A stretch of DNA of 64,000 nucleotides from Platycnemis pennipes. Its lineage: Eukaryota > Arthropoda > Insecta > Odonata > Platycnemididae. This document shows, in pieces, positions 12,150 through 24,736 of this stretch. A program made the position numbers and the translations under genes. The stretch lies in contig OW121849.1 of NCBI GenBank assembly GCA_933228895.1, forward strand, positions 42,254,354 through 42,318,353, read 5' to 3'. The number at the start of each line of letters is the position of its first letter. The stretch's first letter is position 1. A model generated the notes under the pieces. The model was not told the DNA's origin. It searched no databases and saw only the letters and a list, made by a program, of their open reading frames with translations.

Positions 12150-12360
12150 TACTTTTGATAGGTGAGGGTAGAGCTCACCCCGGACTAAGTCACAGGCGTG
12201 TCACACATTCAGGGTAGGGGGGCCAGTTCCTTTCCCTGGGCCACCTCTCACTCCGAGGATTTTTCGTCCAAAGGGGCGTCCAAAGGTTTCACCCGGATTT
12301 GAACCCAGGACCCTTCGATCAGTAGCCAAGCGCTCTACCCACTAGGCTACCACGCTCCCT
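12150..12360 (-). mobile_element. tRNA-derived SINE, family 2
   Basis: Starting at about 12359 on the minus strand: GGGAGCGTGG, A box TAGCCTAGTGGG, an anticodon arm with loop CTACTGA, and B box GGGTTCAAATCC closing a good T arm. The 3' acceptor half does not pair with GGGAGCG and the transcript runs on into a body (GAACTGGCCCCCCTACCCTG, GTGTGACACGCC), so this is a SINE head, not a tRNA gene. Confidence 0.75.
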
Positions 12361-12432
12361 TTACATATACACATACCTATATAAACACATACACTGATAT
12401 AAACACATATACATACTGACAAAACACATATA
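12361..12432. repeat. Degenerate ACACATA-type tandem repeat
   Basis: Repeated AAACACATA and CATACACTGA-like words directly upstream of the 5' end of the minus-strand SINE at 12360. Probably a microsatellite at or near its insertion site. Confidence 0.7.
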
Positions 12433-13740
12433 ATGATGAATTATGTAGCACAATGAATGTGCCACGAGAGTAGGTAGGTAATATATTCTGTAGCAGTAGG
12501 AAAAGTTCAAAATAATACAAATTAGGAAAACACTTCATGATCATCGGTTTGTGGCTTCAAATTTTCACTGGGCTGCAGGAAGTAATGACTAAATCTTTTA
12601 AGGGTTTTAGGGCTTTGCTAAGGTAAATCTTCCCACTGCGTTCCAACTGACACGAGAAATAGAACTTTTTAGCCTCAAATGTTTTGATAACTATACTTTT
12701 CTAAATATTCTAGGGAAGGAAAAATACTTTCTCCTCCGAACAAGAGGAAAAAAATTTCCATGCGTAGGTCATACCGGATCTGTGATCAGACAAAATACCC
12801 ACATTTACGTGGATCCAGCCGTTGGTGGAAGGTGAATTTCCTCCTGAAGTACGGCCACTAGAACCTTCTCTATAACAATCATTTTTTCCTTCTGAACTAA
12901 AATAATGCAATGCGGGAAAGGAAGCTTTCCACAAAAGAGCTTTATGAGTGCAAGATCACGGTCTGTACGCGCGTCACATCCGACGGGATAGCTTTTCCTC
13001 GAACATTTTGGTTCCCACAGCATTTCGCGCGTCCATCTAGGCTTGAGTTCCTGCCCCCTCTCCAAACCCTCGCCTCCAAACCTCACTTCTCCCACTCCCC
13101 TCCCCTCCTCCTCTCTCGAGATAGGTACGAAAGCACGCGTGTAATTGTTGACCATAAACCACGGTTTCGCACAGCGACCGACCGAAAAAGAATGGAAACA
13201 GGAAATCAACGCACTTGGGCTATGGGAATGGAATTTTCCACTCGAGTGTTTGTGTGTGAGCGAGCGACCACGAGCATTGCCGCGAACCCTTCAGTTTCAT
13301 TTATTATTATTAGTTTTATTGTTGCGCTCACTGTTTAATTCTTTCCCTCCCTACCGAGCATACCCAACCTTCATGGACAACATCAAACCCCTCCCAACCC
13401 CCTTCCGAGCATCCCTCACCATTCCGATTGTTTCCGCGAACCTCCGTGATTCAAAAAGCACCGCTGGACACACGGATCCGGCCATCTATAACCGCGCGTG
13501 CATAATATCTGCGACGAGGCCCCCGTAAAAAGAATCTCTTGCCTAATGGAAGGGTGCGGGCATCGCCGTATGGTGTCTGCTTGGAGAGAGGGAATGGAAT
13601 GATTTCCACGGCGCGACATTGCGCTTATTTGATCGTCGACTGCCCTTCCACCACTCTCCTCCTTCCTTCCTTCGGAGATGAGCGATCGGATTATTCCCGT
13701 CTGGTTGGATATCTGTTATACCCTCGTGGGGATTTAAAAA
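12433..13740. other. AT-rich sequence passing into a GC/CpG-rich island (about 12990-13740)
   Basis: The island has C-rich stretches and overlapping ORFs on both strands (to 142 residues at 12910-13338) with no domain. Multiple simultaneously open frames are typical of base composition rather than coding. Confidence 0.45.
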
Positions 13741-15040
13741 AAATTACGTAAAGCCTGATAAATCAGCTCTGGAAATGCTTCGTGGTGGTGGCCGTAGAAA
13801 TAATAAGCGGCTGTGCTGGGGCTCTCTCTCCGTGCTCCGGGGATTCGGTGTAAATGAGCTTTTCGAGCTTTTGGGAACCAATCACCATGATGCACACTTT
13901 GGAACAAAAAAACGTCCAGCCCGCTGAGCGATTAGGGTCGACGAAAACTACGTCGCAAATACCGTCGAGTTATTCACTTTGTTCGTGCCGCTCGGGCAAA
14001 TTTGTCTGAAAGCGTGCATTCACTAAATTAAATCCAATCTTTTACCCGAGAAACTCATTCTTGTATGGCGAAGTAACTCACCACAAGAAGTGAGAGAGTA
14101 ATTGCATAATTGGAGGGGTAGGGGCATTGATGAAATTTAAAGGGATCACGGAGGATCCAATCATTTATTTGCTGGATTGGTATAATTTTCTTATCAGTTA
14201 TCCTGTTTTGACCACGTGATCTAAGAGAAATCCATCTGCGGATGTTATACCATGTCTCATATCCTCTGTGTTAGTCAATTGACATGATTCAGTTATTTTT
14301 AGAGAAAGCTGTCGTTTGACAAGAGTACGAAAATTCAGCATTAATTCGACACTTCCCATTAAAATGTACACATTTTGAAAACAAAATAATTTCTCTTAGA
14401 CTCTTAGAATAAGACTCTTTCTAACACATTTTACATCAGTATTCTAGGACAAGGAGTTGTAGATTTAAAATATGAATGTGTCGATTTTCTGTTGAGCTCC
14501 AGGCTTACATCCCAACAGCTAAATCCTTAATGGTCAATATTAAAATCTATAAAATAGTGTACGGCGTAAAGGTCCCAATCAATTCGTCGTTCAGCAGTCT
14601 GAACGAGCATTAGTTAGGTTGGGGCGTAAAATTCAGGCCGATCACTACCATGGATTTTTCTGGAATGCATAAAAGATTCTTAGTTCGATGAATATTAAAG
14701 GACTTATAGGGTTATACTCTCAGGTATTAGCACTAAAACTAAAATTACGTAAACTAGCCCCAATTTTATGAAAATAACACCAGTTCATTTCTGCTTCCGG
14801 CAAGAGCTGCCACGAATCAAAATCATCGAAAATCGCTATCAATGCATTTTCGCATCCTCCAAACAGGAAGTCCAAATAGATGAAATTTCGCTGCACCCTC
14901 CACAATCCATTGCTTGCTAATTTCACATACATAACCGCACTGCCAGTGCACCGCTTTTTCCGGGAGCGATACGCAGTTTCCCTATCGCATATTCAAAGGT
15001 AGGACGCATTCATTATACACTCCCGGTCCCTTTGGGCCAC
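13741..15040. other. No gene recognised
   Basis: Unremarkable sequence; a 70-residue minus ORF at 14720-14932 has no motif. Confidence 0.55.
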
Positions 15041-15700
15041 TCCGCGACTCAATACGAGCAGAAATAATCGCAAGCATTGCGAGCGGACACGCGTATTATA
15101 CAAAATCGCTATTTGCAATTCACAAATACGTTCGTGAGTGGGTGATTTCGTATTGATAATGCCCGAATGCTAAAATCCACCTTTGGGAACAACCTGCGCG
15201 ACGGCTTTCCTTTTTTGTTTGCTGGCGTTCGCGTGATTTCGCCGGGAGATGAGTTCGGTTCCGAAGGAAAGAGAGAGAGAAAGAGAGACATACATAGGGA
15301 TACGTTCGGGATTGAGCTGACGGCGGTTGGTGGCTTCGGGGAGGGGAGGAGGACGGAAAATACGTCCCGCGGATGCGAGCGATTGTGATGACACTTGCGT
15401 TTGGGACTCCGAAAAAGAGTGGGTGGAAAGGGAGGTAGGCGGGAACTGAGGGGGGAGGGGAGACATTTCGCTTCAAGGATTTCAGACGCGGGTGGATTGA
15501 GGCTGCATTAATGCGAATTTGAACGTGAAACATGTGGACGTTCCATCTATTTATCTCCCTCCCCTTTCAACCACCTCCATTATCATCTGATCCTCCGCGG
15601 GGCGAAGTGATTTCAGTGCCGATGTTTCGCGTTACGTCAATCTTTTTTTTCGCAATGCCGCGGACCTTCAAATTTCATAACTATGCACGACATCGAAAAT
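15041..15700. other. GC-rich island with GA repeats
   Basis: AAAGAGAGAGAGAAAGAGAG near 15270-15290, GGGAGGGGAGG blocks at 15440-15465, and overlapping ORFs on both strands (to 137 residues) without domains. Could be a regulatory region; not demonstrable here. Confidence 0.4.
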
Positions 15701-15851
15701 CGTAAAAACGACGACGTAGTGTGCGAATCACGTTTTACCTCCGGTATTGGACATATTCTCTCGATAAAATCCTACGGCATCATTTTCCTGCTGTTCCAGT
15801 GAAGCTACTCTCCGGTCTTCGATTGAAGCGTTTCCTCAAATCAGAGATATT

Positions 15852-16550
15852 GATCTACATCTGCGCGATACCCTGCAAGCCTACGCGAAGGTGTGTGGCA
15901 GGTGAAGAAGATCACTAAACATGCATTATTGACAGGTAACCAGGCTACTACGTGGAAACATGCTACATATTAGGGTCACATGCAGCTACATGGTTATTAT
16001 CTACATAACAATAAAGGGAATTCTTGTTAAAACATGTATCATGCACCAGAGACTACTACTCTAGCAATATTTCACCTACCTATCCCTTTGCTATACTGCC
16101 TATTGTGTTCTCTAATAGTACGGGGGAAAAATTACATTTTAAACCTATAGGTACGACAATCTCTCTAATTTTATGTATATGATCGAATCTAGCATAATAC
16201 TCTGGTGTCTTTAATATAGTCTCTAACATCTTCAGTAAAGCTATCCGTTTTATATTTCTAAAATAGATTTAATTTGTATTTTAACCTACGATCTGATAAT
16301 GATTTCCAACCTAATTCTTGTATTAATTCTGAAATACTACTAGACATATCGTAACACCTTTTTTCCAAACCTAGCTGCTCTACGCTACACTGTCTAGCTC
16401 TTTGATCAATACGATCATGACGAATTCATTCGGGTCCCATTCACTGGCTACGTATTCAAGGCGGAGTCTAACTAGTGAAAATTAACATAGCTCTTTTGTC
16501 TTCTCATCACATTTCCCAAGTACCTGCTCTTTCAATAAATCCTAGCTTTA
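15852..16550 (-). mobile_element. 5'-truncated L2-like LINE fragment (subfamily A, decayed)
   Basis: Reverse complement of about 37965-38620 of the long element. The left edge is the tail and hairpin (GATCTACATC... then CCCTGCAAGCC). Moving right it runs through the 3' UTR and the coding region back to the equivalent of KLGFIKR. Many substitutions and small gaps; no ORF survives. Homology stops near 16550. Confidence 0.85.
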
Positions 16551-18370
16551 ATTCAGGATTTCTCAGCACACGCAATTGTCATATTTTAGCCTCAATTGGG
16601 AAATTTCTCATATTTAGCGATAGATGAAGGTCATTACTAAACTTAAATAGCCTATTATCATGGATCGGGTATAATTCTTCAAAGAATGATCACAGAAATA
16701 CCTTCATATGCGTGAGTTCTAGTGAAAAAATTGCTATTCCATCTACCTTTTGTTGAATAGTCAAGAGGACTACATTAAAAAATATTTACGCTGGAATCCG
16801 AAAGACAAGGAGGAGAATTCAACTTTCGCTCGATTCGGCACGTGTCACGAATTCCCCGCCAGGAATAACCAGCTCCGCACTTTAATTTGAATTTGGATTC
16901 TCGCCGTCCGATAGCGAAGCCGCATCAGAATATGCACATGGCAGGAGGCATTCCAAACGATTCCACGTCTTTCATGGTAACCGCCGAGCCTCGAAACGAC
17001 AACGAGAGGAGGCCTCGCTCAACCAGTTCCTCCCTTCTCACGGCCATTTTGTTGCCAACGAGGAAGGAGAGGCCCAATGATGGAGTTGGATGTCGAAATA
17101 TTTCGGAGTCCGGTCAACTTTCACATCGTCGAGCCCGCTCGCACTTGGGCCAATCGTGGCCTCCCTAATCTCCGAAAAAAAAACAAGATGGCTCATGCCA
17201 CGACAAAATGGCTCGGCGGCCGGCGATATTTTTAAGGAAATGTGCTCAGGCGGGGATTTCGAGCGCAGGAGGGAACGCAGGTCTTCCTCTAACAGCATTG
17301 AATAAATCGGATTTCAAGGGACCGCCCCAGGACCTCACACCTCTCGACACTCGCGTTTACGTGAGAATTAGACGGGTTACTTCAGAGGAATTATATTTAA
17401 TAAATACCAACTTTTTTTAACAGTCCACGCCAAAGGGAGGCAGAGAAATGCACTGGATCCCTGACTATAAGAGTACAATCACAACTACAAGAGTCGTGAG
17501 ATGACGAAAATAGCCAATTTCAACACTTCTCGCATTTGCATAACGAATAGCTAAATTATAAGAAGAAAAATTTATTCGCCCTCAATTGTTATTTCTCATG
17601 AAATTTGAGTTAAAGGGAATGACTGAAGGGAATGCAGGAATTTTCAAGGTCCATTCGCACTTCCAATGCGGCCTTCTCCGTGATCTATGGCAGAGACATT
17701 ACGAAAGATCTTATATTAGCAGATGTCGGAGGCACTCCGCTAGACCTCGACGTCTGAGGTCATTAACGCGATATAGACGGATAAGAAGTAATTAGTAGGA
17801 TGCAGCATCGTTAGAAGAAAAAAGTCAGCTTTCGCCTATTCATAACAAGGCTTCGAGAGAAAGAGTATGAGTAAAGACGGTGGAGTATTCTTTATATGCC
17901 GACGTGGGCCGTTGTCTACACGTAGGTAATGTTCCCGCAAAGCAGAAGAGAAAGAACAAAAAAAATGGAAAATCGGATTACATTCCACTTTTCAGAAGGG
18001 AATCTGAAGGTGTGTGGATGAAGTTTGTTTATTTAGATATTTCAGCAGTCGTATTTAAGTAAAATATTTTTGAGCAACGCAATTTTTAGCCAAGAGTGTT
18101 CCCAATAGAATTTGTAACCCGTAACTGAATATTTCAAATTGAAAGTCAATGTGAAGGTGGAGTTGATGTTGTGGTTCTTTGATTATGATTTTTCGACCAA
18201 GCAGTCATCACCTAGCATTTCCTATTTTCATCACTTTGCGTCTGCATCCGGTGACTGGCATAACAATCCCCTGAGCTACCTGAAGGCTAGTGAGAAAAGG
18301 CACCTTAATTGCTGACGCACTCGAAGGTCAACGGAAATACTAGAGATGCAAAAGTGAGGACGAATCTTGA
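16551..18370. other. No gene recognised; GC-rich at 16840-17340
   Basis: After the LINE fragment ends, a moderately CpG-rich stretch carries mutually overlapping ORFs of 70-93 residues (16887-17420). The rest is AT-rich. The 17586-17795 ORF is Arg-rich and unrecognised. Confidence 0.45.
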
Positions 18371-19119
18371 CATCCAACCAAAGAGGACTCGAGCAGTCTA
18401 GCTCGGTTCCGCCTAGTAATAAACCAAAATCCAACGCATTCCGAAAAGTGGCAAGGACGTCTAGGAGAGAGTGTCGAGGCGAAGCAAATCTTCATTATCT
18501 GTTATTACTACAAGCCACGAGGGCTGAGCGTGCCGTGTCGCAACGATTCCCAAGTGAATTCCCCAATCCTTCCTCCTCTCTCGTTCAAGGAGGAGGAGAA
18601 AGAAATATCTAGCTCGACAAGGCATCTACGAAATGTGTTTGTGTGCGAGTTAGCGCGTTAGAAGAGGAGATCGGCAAATGGATGCGATATCAGAACCAGT
18701 TTGTGCCAACATTCGAGGGTTGCGAAAGCCTATCTCAAGCAGCCAAACTGCAGAGGCCGCCACGAAGCGTTCAGGCGGTCGGGGAAAAGGAATGGGAAAA
18801 ACAGGGAGTCGTATAAACCCCCCCCCCCTCTCGCCATAATGGCCCCAAGTTGGGCAAATAGTCTCCCCCCCATCGCGGACGGATGAGGCAAGCGTTTAGA
18901 TTTACTTCTACTTGGAAGGTTTAGGCATCTATCATGTGCAAGGGGCAAAAATAGTGCCAATGTGTTTTTAAATGATATGGTACTCGAAGCCCAAGTCCAA
19001 GGAAGGATGTTATTCGACTGAGCTTCACTTGGAGGAAATTTATTCCAACATCTTGCATCATGGAAACCTGAACACAGGTGCGAAGTAAGAATTTTTTTAC
19101 CACACCTCACAACATCAAA
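18371..19119. other. No gene recognised; mixed composition, 11-C run
   Basis: ORFs at 18367-18612 and 18730-19179 (149 residues, minus) have no domains. A run of 11 C stands at 18818-18828. Part of 18900-19119 may be LINE sequence too decayed to read. Confidence 0.45.
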
Positions 19120-19258
19120 GAATTCCAATGAAAAGTGGGAAAAGAGAGAAGTCAGCTGAAAACTGTAAAGACGGGACAAATTAATCGGTTATCTCTTGAG
19201 ACATGATGGCCCCATGAAGACAATCTTCGAGGGAAAAGTGAATGAAAGAAATGGAAGG

Positions 19259-19386
19259 CCTCACATGAGATATACTCAAGAAGTTGTTCAGATCTGAAAG
19301 AGAACAGTAATGTTAATATGCCTCACATGAGATATAGGTACTCAAGAAGTTGTTCAGATCTGAAAGAGAATAGTAATGTTAATATG
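19259..19386 (+). repeat. Tandem duplication, units of 62 and 66 bp
   Basis: Units 19259-19320 and 19321-19386 begin CCTCACATGAGATATA and end GTTAATATG. The differences I see are one substitution (AACAG/AATAG) and the four extra bases GGTA in unit 2. Because it lies within decayed LINE coding sequence, it postdates the insertion. Confidence 0.9.
19335..19340 (+). other. TA-GG-TA micro-insertion
   Basis: Unit 2 of the 19.3-kb tandem duplication reads GATATAGGTACTCAAG where unit 1 reads GATATACTCAAG. The extra four bases can be read as a duplicated TA plus GG, the form of a Tc1/mariner-type excision scar. Confidence 0.6.
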
Positions 19387-19440
19387 AAGAAGTTAGCCGA
19401 TTGGAGAATTGAGTGGAGAGTTGCGTCAAACCAATCTTAG

Positions 19441-21380
19441 GATAGTTAACTTAGCGTATGAAAATTATCAAAGTTTTAAAAGTACCCTCCGTTAAACATG
19501 GAATTAATTGTCGTTCTTATTTGCTCCAGGGCATCCCCCTAGTGGAGTCCTCGGCTACTGCGAAGCAGGGTGTGAAGTTCGCACGGCGATGGGCCAACTT
19601 CACGGTATGCTTAGTAAAATGAATACTAATTGTTTTTAAATGAATCAATTGAATAAAGAATTTTAAATGAATGATTAAAAGATAATCATGATAAATCAAC
19701 TGAATAAATATACCTCCGAAACTAGTTAATAAGCTTTAAAGGATTGCTTGAAAGCGTCCGAAGCACTACCTACTGGAAGGTAGTAGAAAGGGTTTCACGT
19801 CACACGCGTGATATACCGGCATGCAATAGTTCGCCGTCGTGTTTTCGCGCCGTTGAAAATTTTCATTTCTTGATAAATGAGGAAAAATACTTACCATCAT
19901 TTTCAAATCGAACGGCTTAAAAAACGTGCTCCGAGTTTATAAACTTTTGATCGGGACAATAAAAAAGTACCTAATAGGAAACTACTCTATTCCCTCGCTA
20001 ATGCATTTATGCAAAGCAAGCAACTTTTAATACTTCGACCGGTCTCAATGTCGAGGAGATTGCATCATGGGAACACAATTCATTCTACGCAATCGAGGAC
20101 TGAAAAATATTTCCTCGGCCGCGGCACGAGTTCTTTAGAGTACAACCCGTACCTTTAAGGTATGGGGCTATTGGAGAACTTGATTGACGGGATGGTCGTT
20201 ATCGCGGAAAGTAATCCTCATGTCAAAATTGGTACATTGTGGTGGGAATGCCAGGTAAATAGTGCCAATTAGTCAAGGTGCTTTGCTCGTGCTGAAAGTG
20301 TGGGGCATTTAAGCAGCAATCCGTGTCATTGCGCAATACTTCATCTAAAACAAGCTCATAGCACAAAACTCATTAGCTTTGGCAGAGCATTCAGTTAAAA
20401 AAACAAAAGCTCATAGGTAGTTTAATTATTTTACGAAAAGGTTGCCTATAACCATAGGATTTTTCGGCTAGGGTAAACAATTTCTCTAACGAAAATCTAC
20501 CTAATAAGAATATTAGAGCAAAGAAACTATTTCTGCCACGATCATATCTTCCGTGAAAGCCACAATATGTATAGTTACATTTCATAACTAGTGGTAGCGC
20601 AAATATGAACGGATGGTATGGAAAAATTTGAAATATGAATTGAACTTATTACGCATGAAAGAATCCGTAAACCACTCATAGTCAGGAAAAAAAGTTCAGC
20701 GGCCCATAAAGGAACCACCGATATTGAGTGAATTATAGGTACATATTTTTTCATTATTTCCGATTAAAGATGACAATATTATGAATCAAAACTGATGCAA
20801 AAGTGCTAAAATAAAAGAACACATAAACATTAGCTTACTTAAATGTAAATTACTACTGGCATCGAAAAGAAAAATTCATTGTAACCTTTAAAACCAGATT
20901 TTCCACTCTAGTCACAGGGAGAAAGTGTTTAAAAACACATAAATGAAAACATTGAAGCCACGCCTTAAATCCTTTAAGGAAAAGAAACTCTTTCACTTAG
21001 AAGATAAAATTATTTTGGTGTTGGTAGTCTAATAATAAGAATTTAACTAAACGGTCAAAATCACATGCAGCGAAGAGTTTAACGAGCGATTCTGCGAAGC
21101 AGCTCTCAAGTTCTAAAGTCAATCAAATCTTTGGAAGCTAATAAAAGGGATATAAAAAACCTTTTACCCCCGATATTACCTTCTCGTGTATTCACCTCAG
21201 TGAGTCGGTTGGAAAACATTCATCCAACATTCCCTATTACGTGCATAAATACCATTGGAGTGAGTCCATGCAACTTGATTCATTCCGCGCTGAGAGGATC
21301 TTCTAGACGCCAAACATTCGATTAACATCGGCAAAAAAATCTTTGTAAACGTTTTCACTGTCGATTGACGACATAATAGA
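19441..21380. other. No gene recognised, AT-rich
   Basis: No repeat or ORF of note; a short inverted CTACCT/AGGTAG pair near 19765-19785. Confidence 0.55.
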
Positions 21381-21431
21381 CACCCCCTGCAACACCCTCG
21401 CGGTGGCTTGCAGGGTATCGTGTAGATGTAC
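21381..21431 (+). mobile_element. Hairpin-only 3' end of the L2-like LINE
   Basis: About 51 bases: CCCTGC, CCCTCGCGGTGGCTTGCAGG and GTGTAGATGTA, matching the terminal hairpin and start of the tail of the long element. No 3' UTR or coding sequence lies upstream, so this is either an extreme 5' truncation or a minimal mobile unit. Confidence 0.8.
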
Positions 21432-24311
21432 ATTAAACGATGAAACTGCGTGAAGTTTAGAGGGTCAGATAGACCTATCGATTGTATTTGGGAATGAGGT
21501 TCATCGAGTTAAATTCATAATAATTCCGCAGTGTTAACTACAGTTAGGTATTGTTATAGTATTGGCGACCTCTAGGCAATAAACAGAGCAGGGACGATGA
21601 GCTGAATGCTTTATAATCATGTAATCTTCGGAATTCAAAAATGTTTCGGAGAACTTACACCCTTTGCAAGCATGATCAGCAACGAACGCTTGGTGCGGCA
21701 TACGCCACGAATCAGTGCCTCCAGTGACTGACGGTGATTGAAAGTGAAAACAATAACCTCGCGCCTTACGCATGGCGGTAAGCGCATTATTAACTCACAC
21801 TTACGGTCGCTTCCATCCGCCGTTACAAAGGTAATAAAAATAGACTCAATGACATACTCGGGGGTGCTGAAACCTCCTTATAGCCTCCGTGTGAGCTCCT
21901 TCTAGCGTGTGCAATTGCGTGACGGCATAAGGTATCGACTTTCTCGCGTTCAAGTGTGACTCTCGAGGTATTGACAACGTCCCTTGAGGCTCAGCAAGAT
22001 TAAAGGCAATGAGTGTGTGCATGTGAGTCGTCCGGCCACTCGCACGTCGTCTTAAGACGCCAACCCGGCCGGAACGGAAGAGTAGGAAGTAAGGAAAGAG
22101 GTGCTCGAGAGATGGAAAGAAAAGGAAGCGACGTGGTGGGCGAAGGTTATTATTCAGTATATACTAAAAACGAAAAATCGAGGAATTCATTGGGAAATAT
22201 CGAGAGCGAAGTCATTCGCTCACACCGCCGATCTTCGGTCAGTCCAACGACGATGATCTGCGAGTTAAGTCTGGACTCCTCTCGAATCTAGCCAAGCGTC
22301 TCAAGATTTACGGAGTGCCTAGAACACATCGTAAAAAAATCAAGATTCGATTATTGGATCGAAATACTGAGAGGCAAATGAGAATTTATGCATAGGTGCT
22401 CAAAACGACCAGACGGCTTGAACTACTTTCCCAGAGGAGGAGAAAAAAAACTTTCCACACAGCTGGGTTGCTAAGAAAAGTTATATTTTCTTATAATCCA
22501 CGGTGAAACTCGCAAAGAACTTGTGAAAATTTTAAAAAATAGACTACTGATTACTTCACGTATTTCACAAATAGTAATTAAAATGCCGAAAATCACGATT
22601 AATTTCATCTGAGTGATCACATTAAGGAAAAAAAGGATAGCACATTAAAAGGAGGTAATTTGAAACTGATCTCAGAAACCTTACGGCTAGACTTCATTTT
22701 AAATAAAATTTTCAATGAATGAAAGGGCATATCGATATTTTTTTTGTCAACACAGCAATTATGAACACTTTAATTTACAATAAATGACTTACTGCCACGT
22801 TTTAAGTTTTTAACTTGTTATGAAAACTAGTATGAAGACTGTCAATATTTAGATACTTTTCTACGCCATTAAAATACGTAAGCGGTCGACAACTAATGAG
22901 TCCTGGTCTGAACGTGAAGAAAATAATTTTTATGATGCTTAGAAAGTAATGAATAAGTATTCATAAATGCAGCACGTCAGAACTGGGTAGAATTAGGACA
23001 AAAAACTCCGGATTAAGTTATTCAACTTCATGGTATGTACATGTAAATAATAATTTCCAAAATGCTAATAAAAATATCAAAAACACTGCTGAATAAAAAA
23101 AATGAAACTGAAATGAATCAATCTAAACTGAATTGCGACTAGTGTGCAATACTTACAAAATCACACGAAATGCCGGCATATGGCTGGTATGAGCTATTAT
23201 TCTTAGCAAACAATTGTAATGTAAGAGCTTACAGTAAAGAAAAGTATGCAATTGTTCACAGTTTCCGCGACGTCCACAAACCTGCTACCATTCACACTTG
23301 CATTTTTTTCACAACCCCGAACCAAAGACTTGTTAGGAGAGGCAAGCATAGTTACTGAGGTTTAGAGAGTCTGAACACGAAAGATTATCTATCATCGGGG
23401 TGTTGACGTAATTGATGCGACATTTTTAATTCTTTATTTTTATTCTGAAGAGTCACTTTTATTTTACGGATTTGAAGTGAGATTAGACCTGGAGAATGAA
23501 ATTATGTAAGCAGGGAGTCTTTCAGAAAAATAAATCAGAGAACAGACACTCCTTAAAATGCTGCCATTGGTAGTTCAATGATGACATTTATTATGGCATT
23601 GCTATTTTTTTAATCGTACGGTGTCATCGACGACTGTCATTCAGTAGGAGAGACATATTTTATGGATATCAGCCGACCCGAGAATTGAGATCACACAATT
23701 TGCGGGTCAGCAGTGGTTTAGCATATGGCTGCCATTCCTTATTTTTCACTGACTTCGTACACTATTTCACAACCGGCAGTTCGCGAACTCTGAAGATAGA
23801 TTTAGATAAGGCTTCTTTGAATGAAAGAGGTAATTTTGTACCAGTTTCCGACTGATATAAAATTGAGTAGAAAAACGGGTAATATTGTTCCCTTTCTCAT
23901 TTTCTTTGAGAAAAACAAATGGTATGAGTCAGGTTAAGTGGTAACTGAAATCATGTATTTGAATCCAAATATAACCTAGAAATGAAAACTAACTTTTCAA
24001 CATACCATAGTTCCGTTTAATAAGATAAAAGTGTCGGTAAATTATTTAACAAGCTCAAATTTGTATATGTTTCTCTATAATTCATTAGCACCAACATTTA
24101 AAAAAATCATAATTGTGATAATTAAAAACCTTATACATTGGTATCGGCTATTAAAGTAGGTATTAGATAAAAAGAGAGATGAGAAGACAGATACATACAT
24201 GAGTTAGCACAACGCATTAGCCAGTTATATCAATCTTTAAAAAGTAGTAAAAGCAGCAGAAAAACATTCCCTTTATATTTGTGCGGATGCACCTGAAAAA
24301 TAAGCTTACTT
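21432..24311. other. No gene recognised; small GC-rich island at 21870-22300
   Basis: The island holds a 92-residue ORF (22013-22291) rich in Arg, Ser and Gly without motif. The rest is strongly AT-rich with no repeats matched within the window. Confidence 0.5.
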
Positions 24312-24500
24312 GCCATCATCTTCGTCAGTGTTTCAATCCTAGGATTGGTTTACGGCAGCCCTTCATTCTACCCGATTCAGTGTTAATTCCCTCACCCTCT
24401 CATTCTCGTCCTTCTTTATTTGCCCTGCATATTTGGTCCCTTGACCTTCCTCGCGGGACCTTTCCTTCAACCTTCCCTTCTATTCAATTTCTAACTGCTT
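24312..24500 (-). pseudogene. RTE-like LINE C-terminus
   Basis: On the minus strand: IEGKVEGKVPRGRSRDQICR, then interrupted sequence, then NRVE-stop-RAAVNQS and TAG (24339-24341), then GATTGAAACACTGACGAAGATGATGG. The EGKVEGK-x-PRGR-x-R motif and the NQS-stop/GATGAT end place it in the same group as 9286-9380 and 19120-19440. The plus-strand ORF at 24281-24520 is a shadow. Confidence 0.68.
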
Positions 24501-24718
24501 ACCATATCTGGAATTATTAGGTGAATAGGCATGTCAATTCAATCACCACTTCATTCCATGAAAAACTATGAGTCTCGTTTCAGTTCATTCTTACAAAAAA
24601 TACAATTTTATGCCTAAAAAAATTAACTTATTTCCTTCAGGAAGCCCACCTCATGCTTTGGCAAATAATGCAGTTTGATATCTACTTAATAAACAATTTT
24701 ATGACGAACTATGTACTC

Positions 24719-24736
24719 TACACACACACACACACC
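24719..24736. repeat. (CA)n microsatellite
   Basis: A run of about eight CA units in AT-rich sequence. Confidence 0.9.

Larger units (their letters stand above)
19120..19440 (+). pseudogene. RTE-like LINE C-terminal domain, interrupted by a duplication
   Basis: Clearest RTE-like remnant. From 19169 one frame reads RRDKLIGYLLRHDGPMKTIF then EGKVNERNGRPHMRYTQEVV, the conserved G-H-x-L-R-H-D-G, E-G-K-V, R-G-R-P-R series. It is broken by a 62/66-bp tandem duplication (19259-19386) and resumes as SDLKENSNVNMKKLADWRIE then WRVASNQS and TAG at 19438. The 3' flank is GATAGTTAACTTAGCGTATG. Upstream RT core absent. Confidence 0.75.

Noticed and set aside
12305..12360. Possible true tRNA gene on the minus strand
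   Set aside because: A and B boxes are good, but the 3' acceptor half does not pair with GGGAGCG and the sequence continues into a SINE body shared with 11.2 kb.
14610..14640. TTAGGTTGGGG-like stretch, considered as telomeric repeat
   Set aside because: Single degenerate occurrence, no tandem TTAGG.
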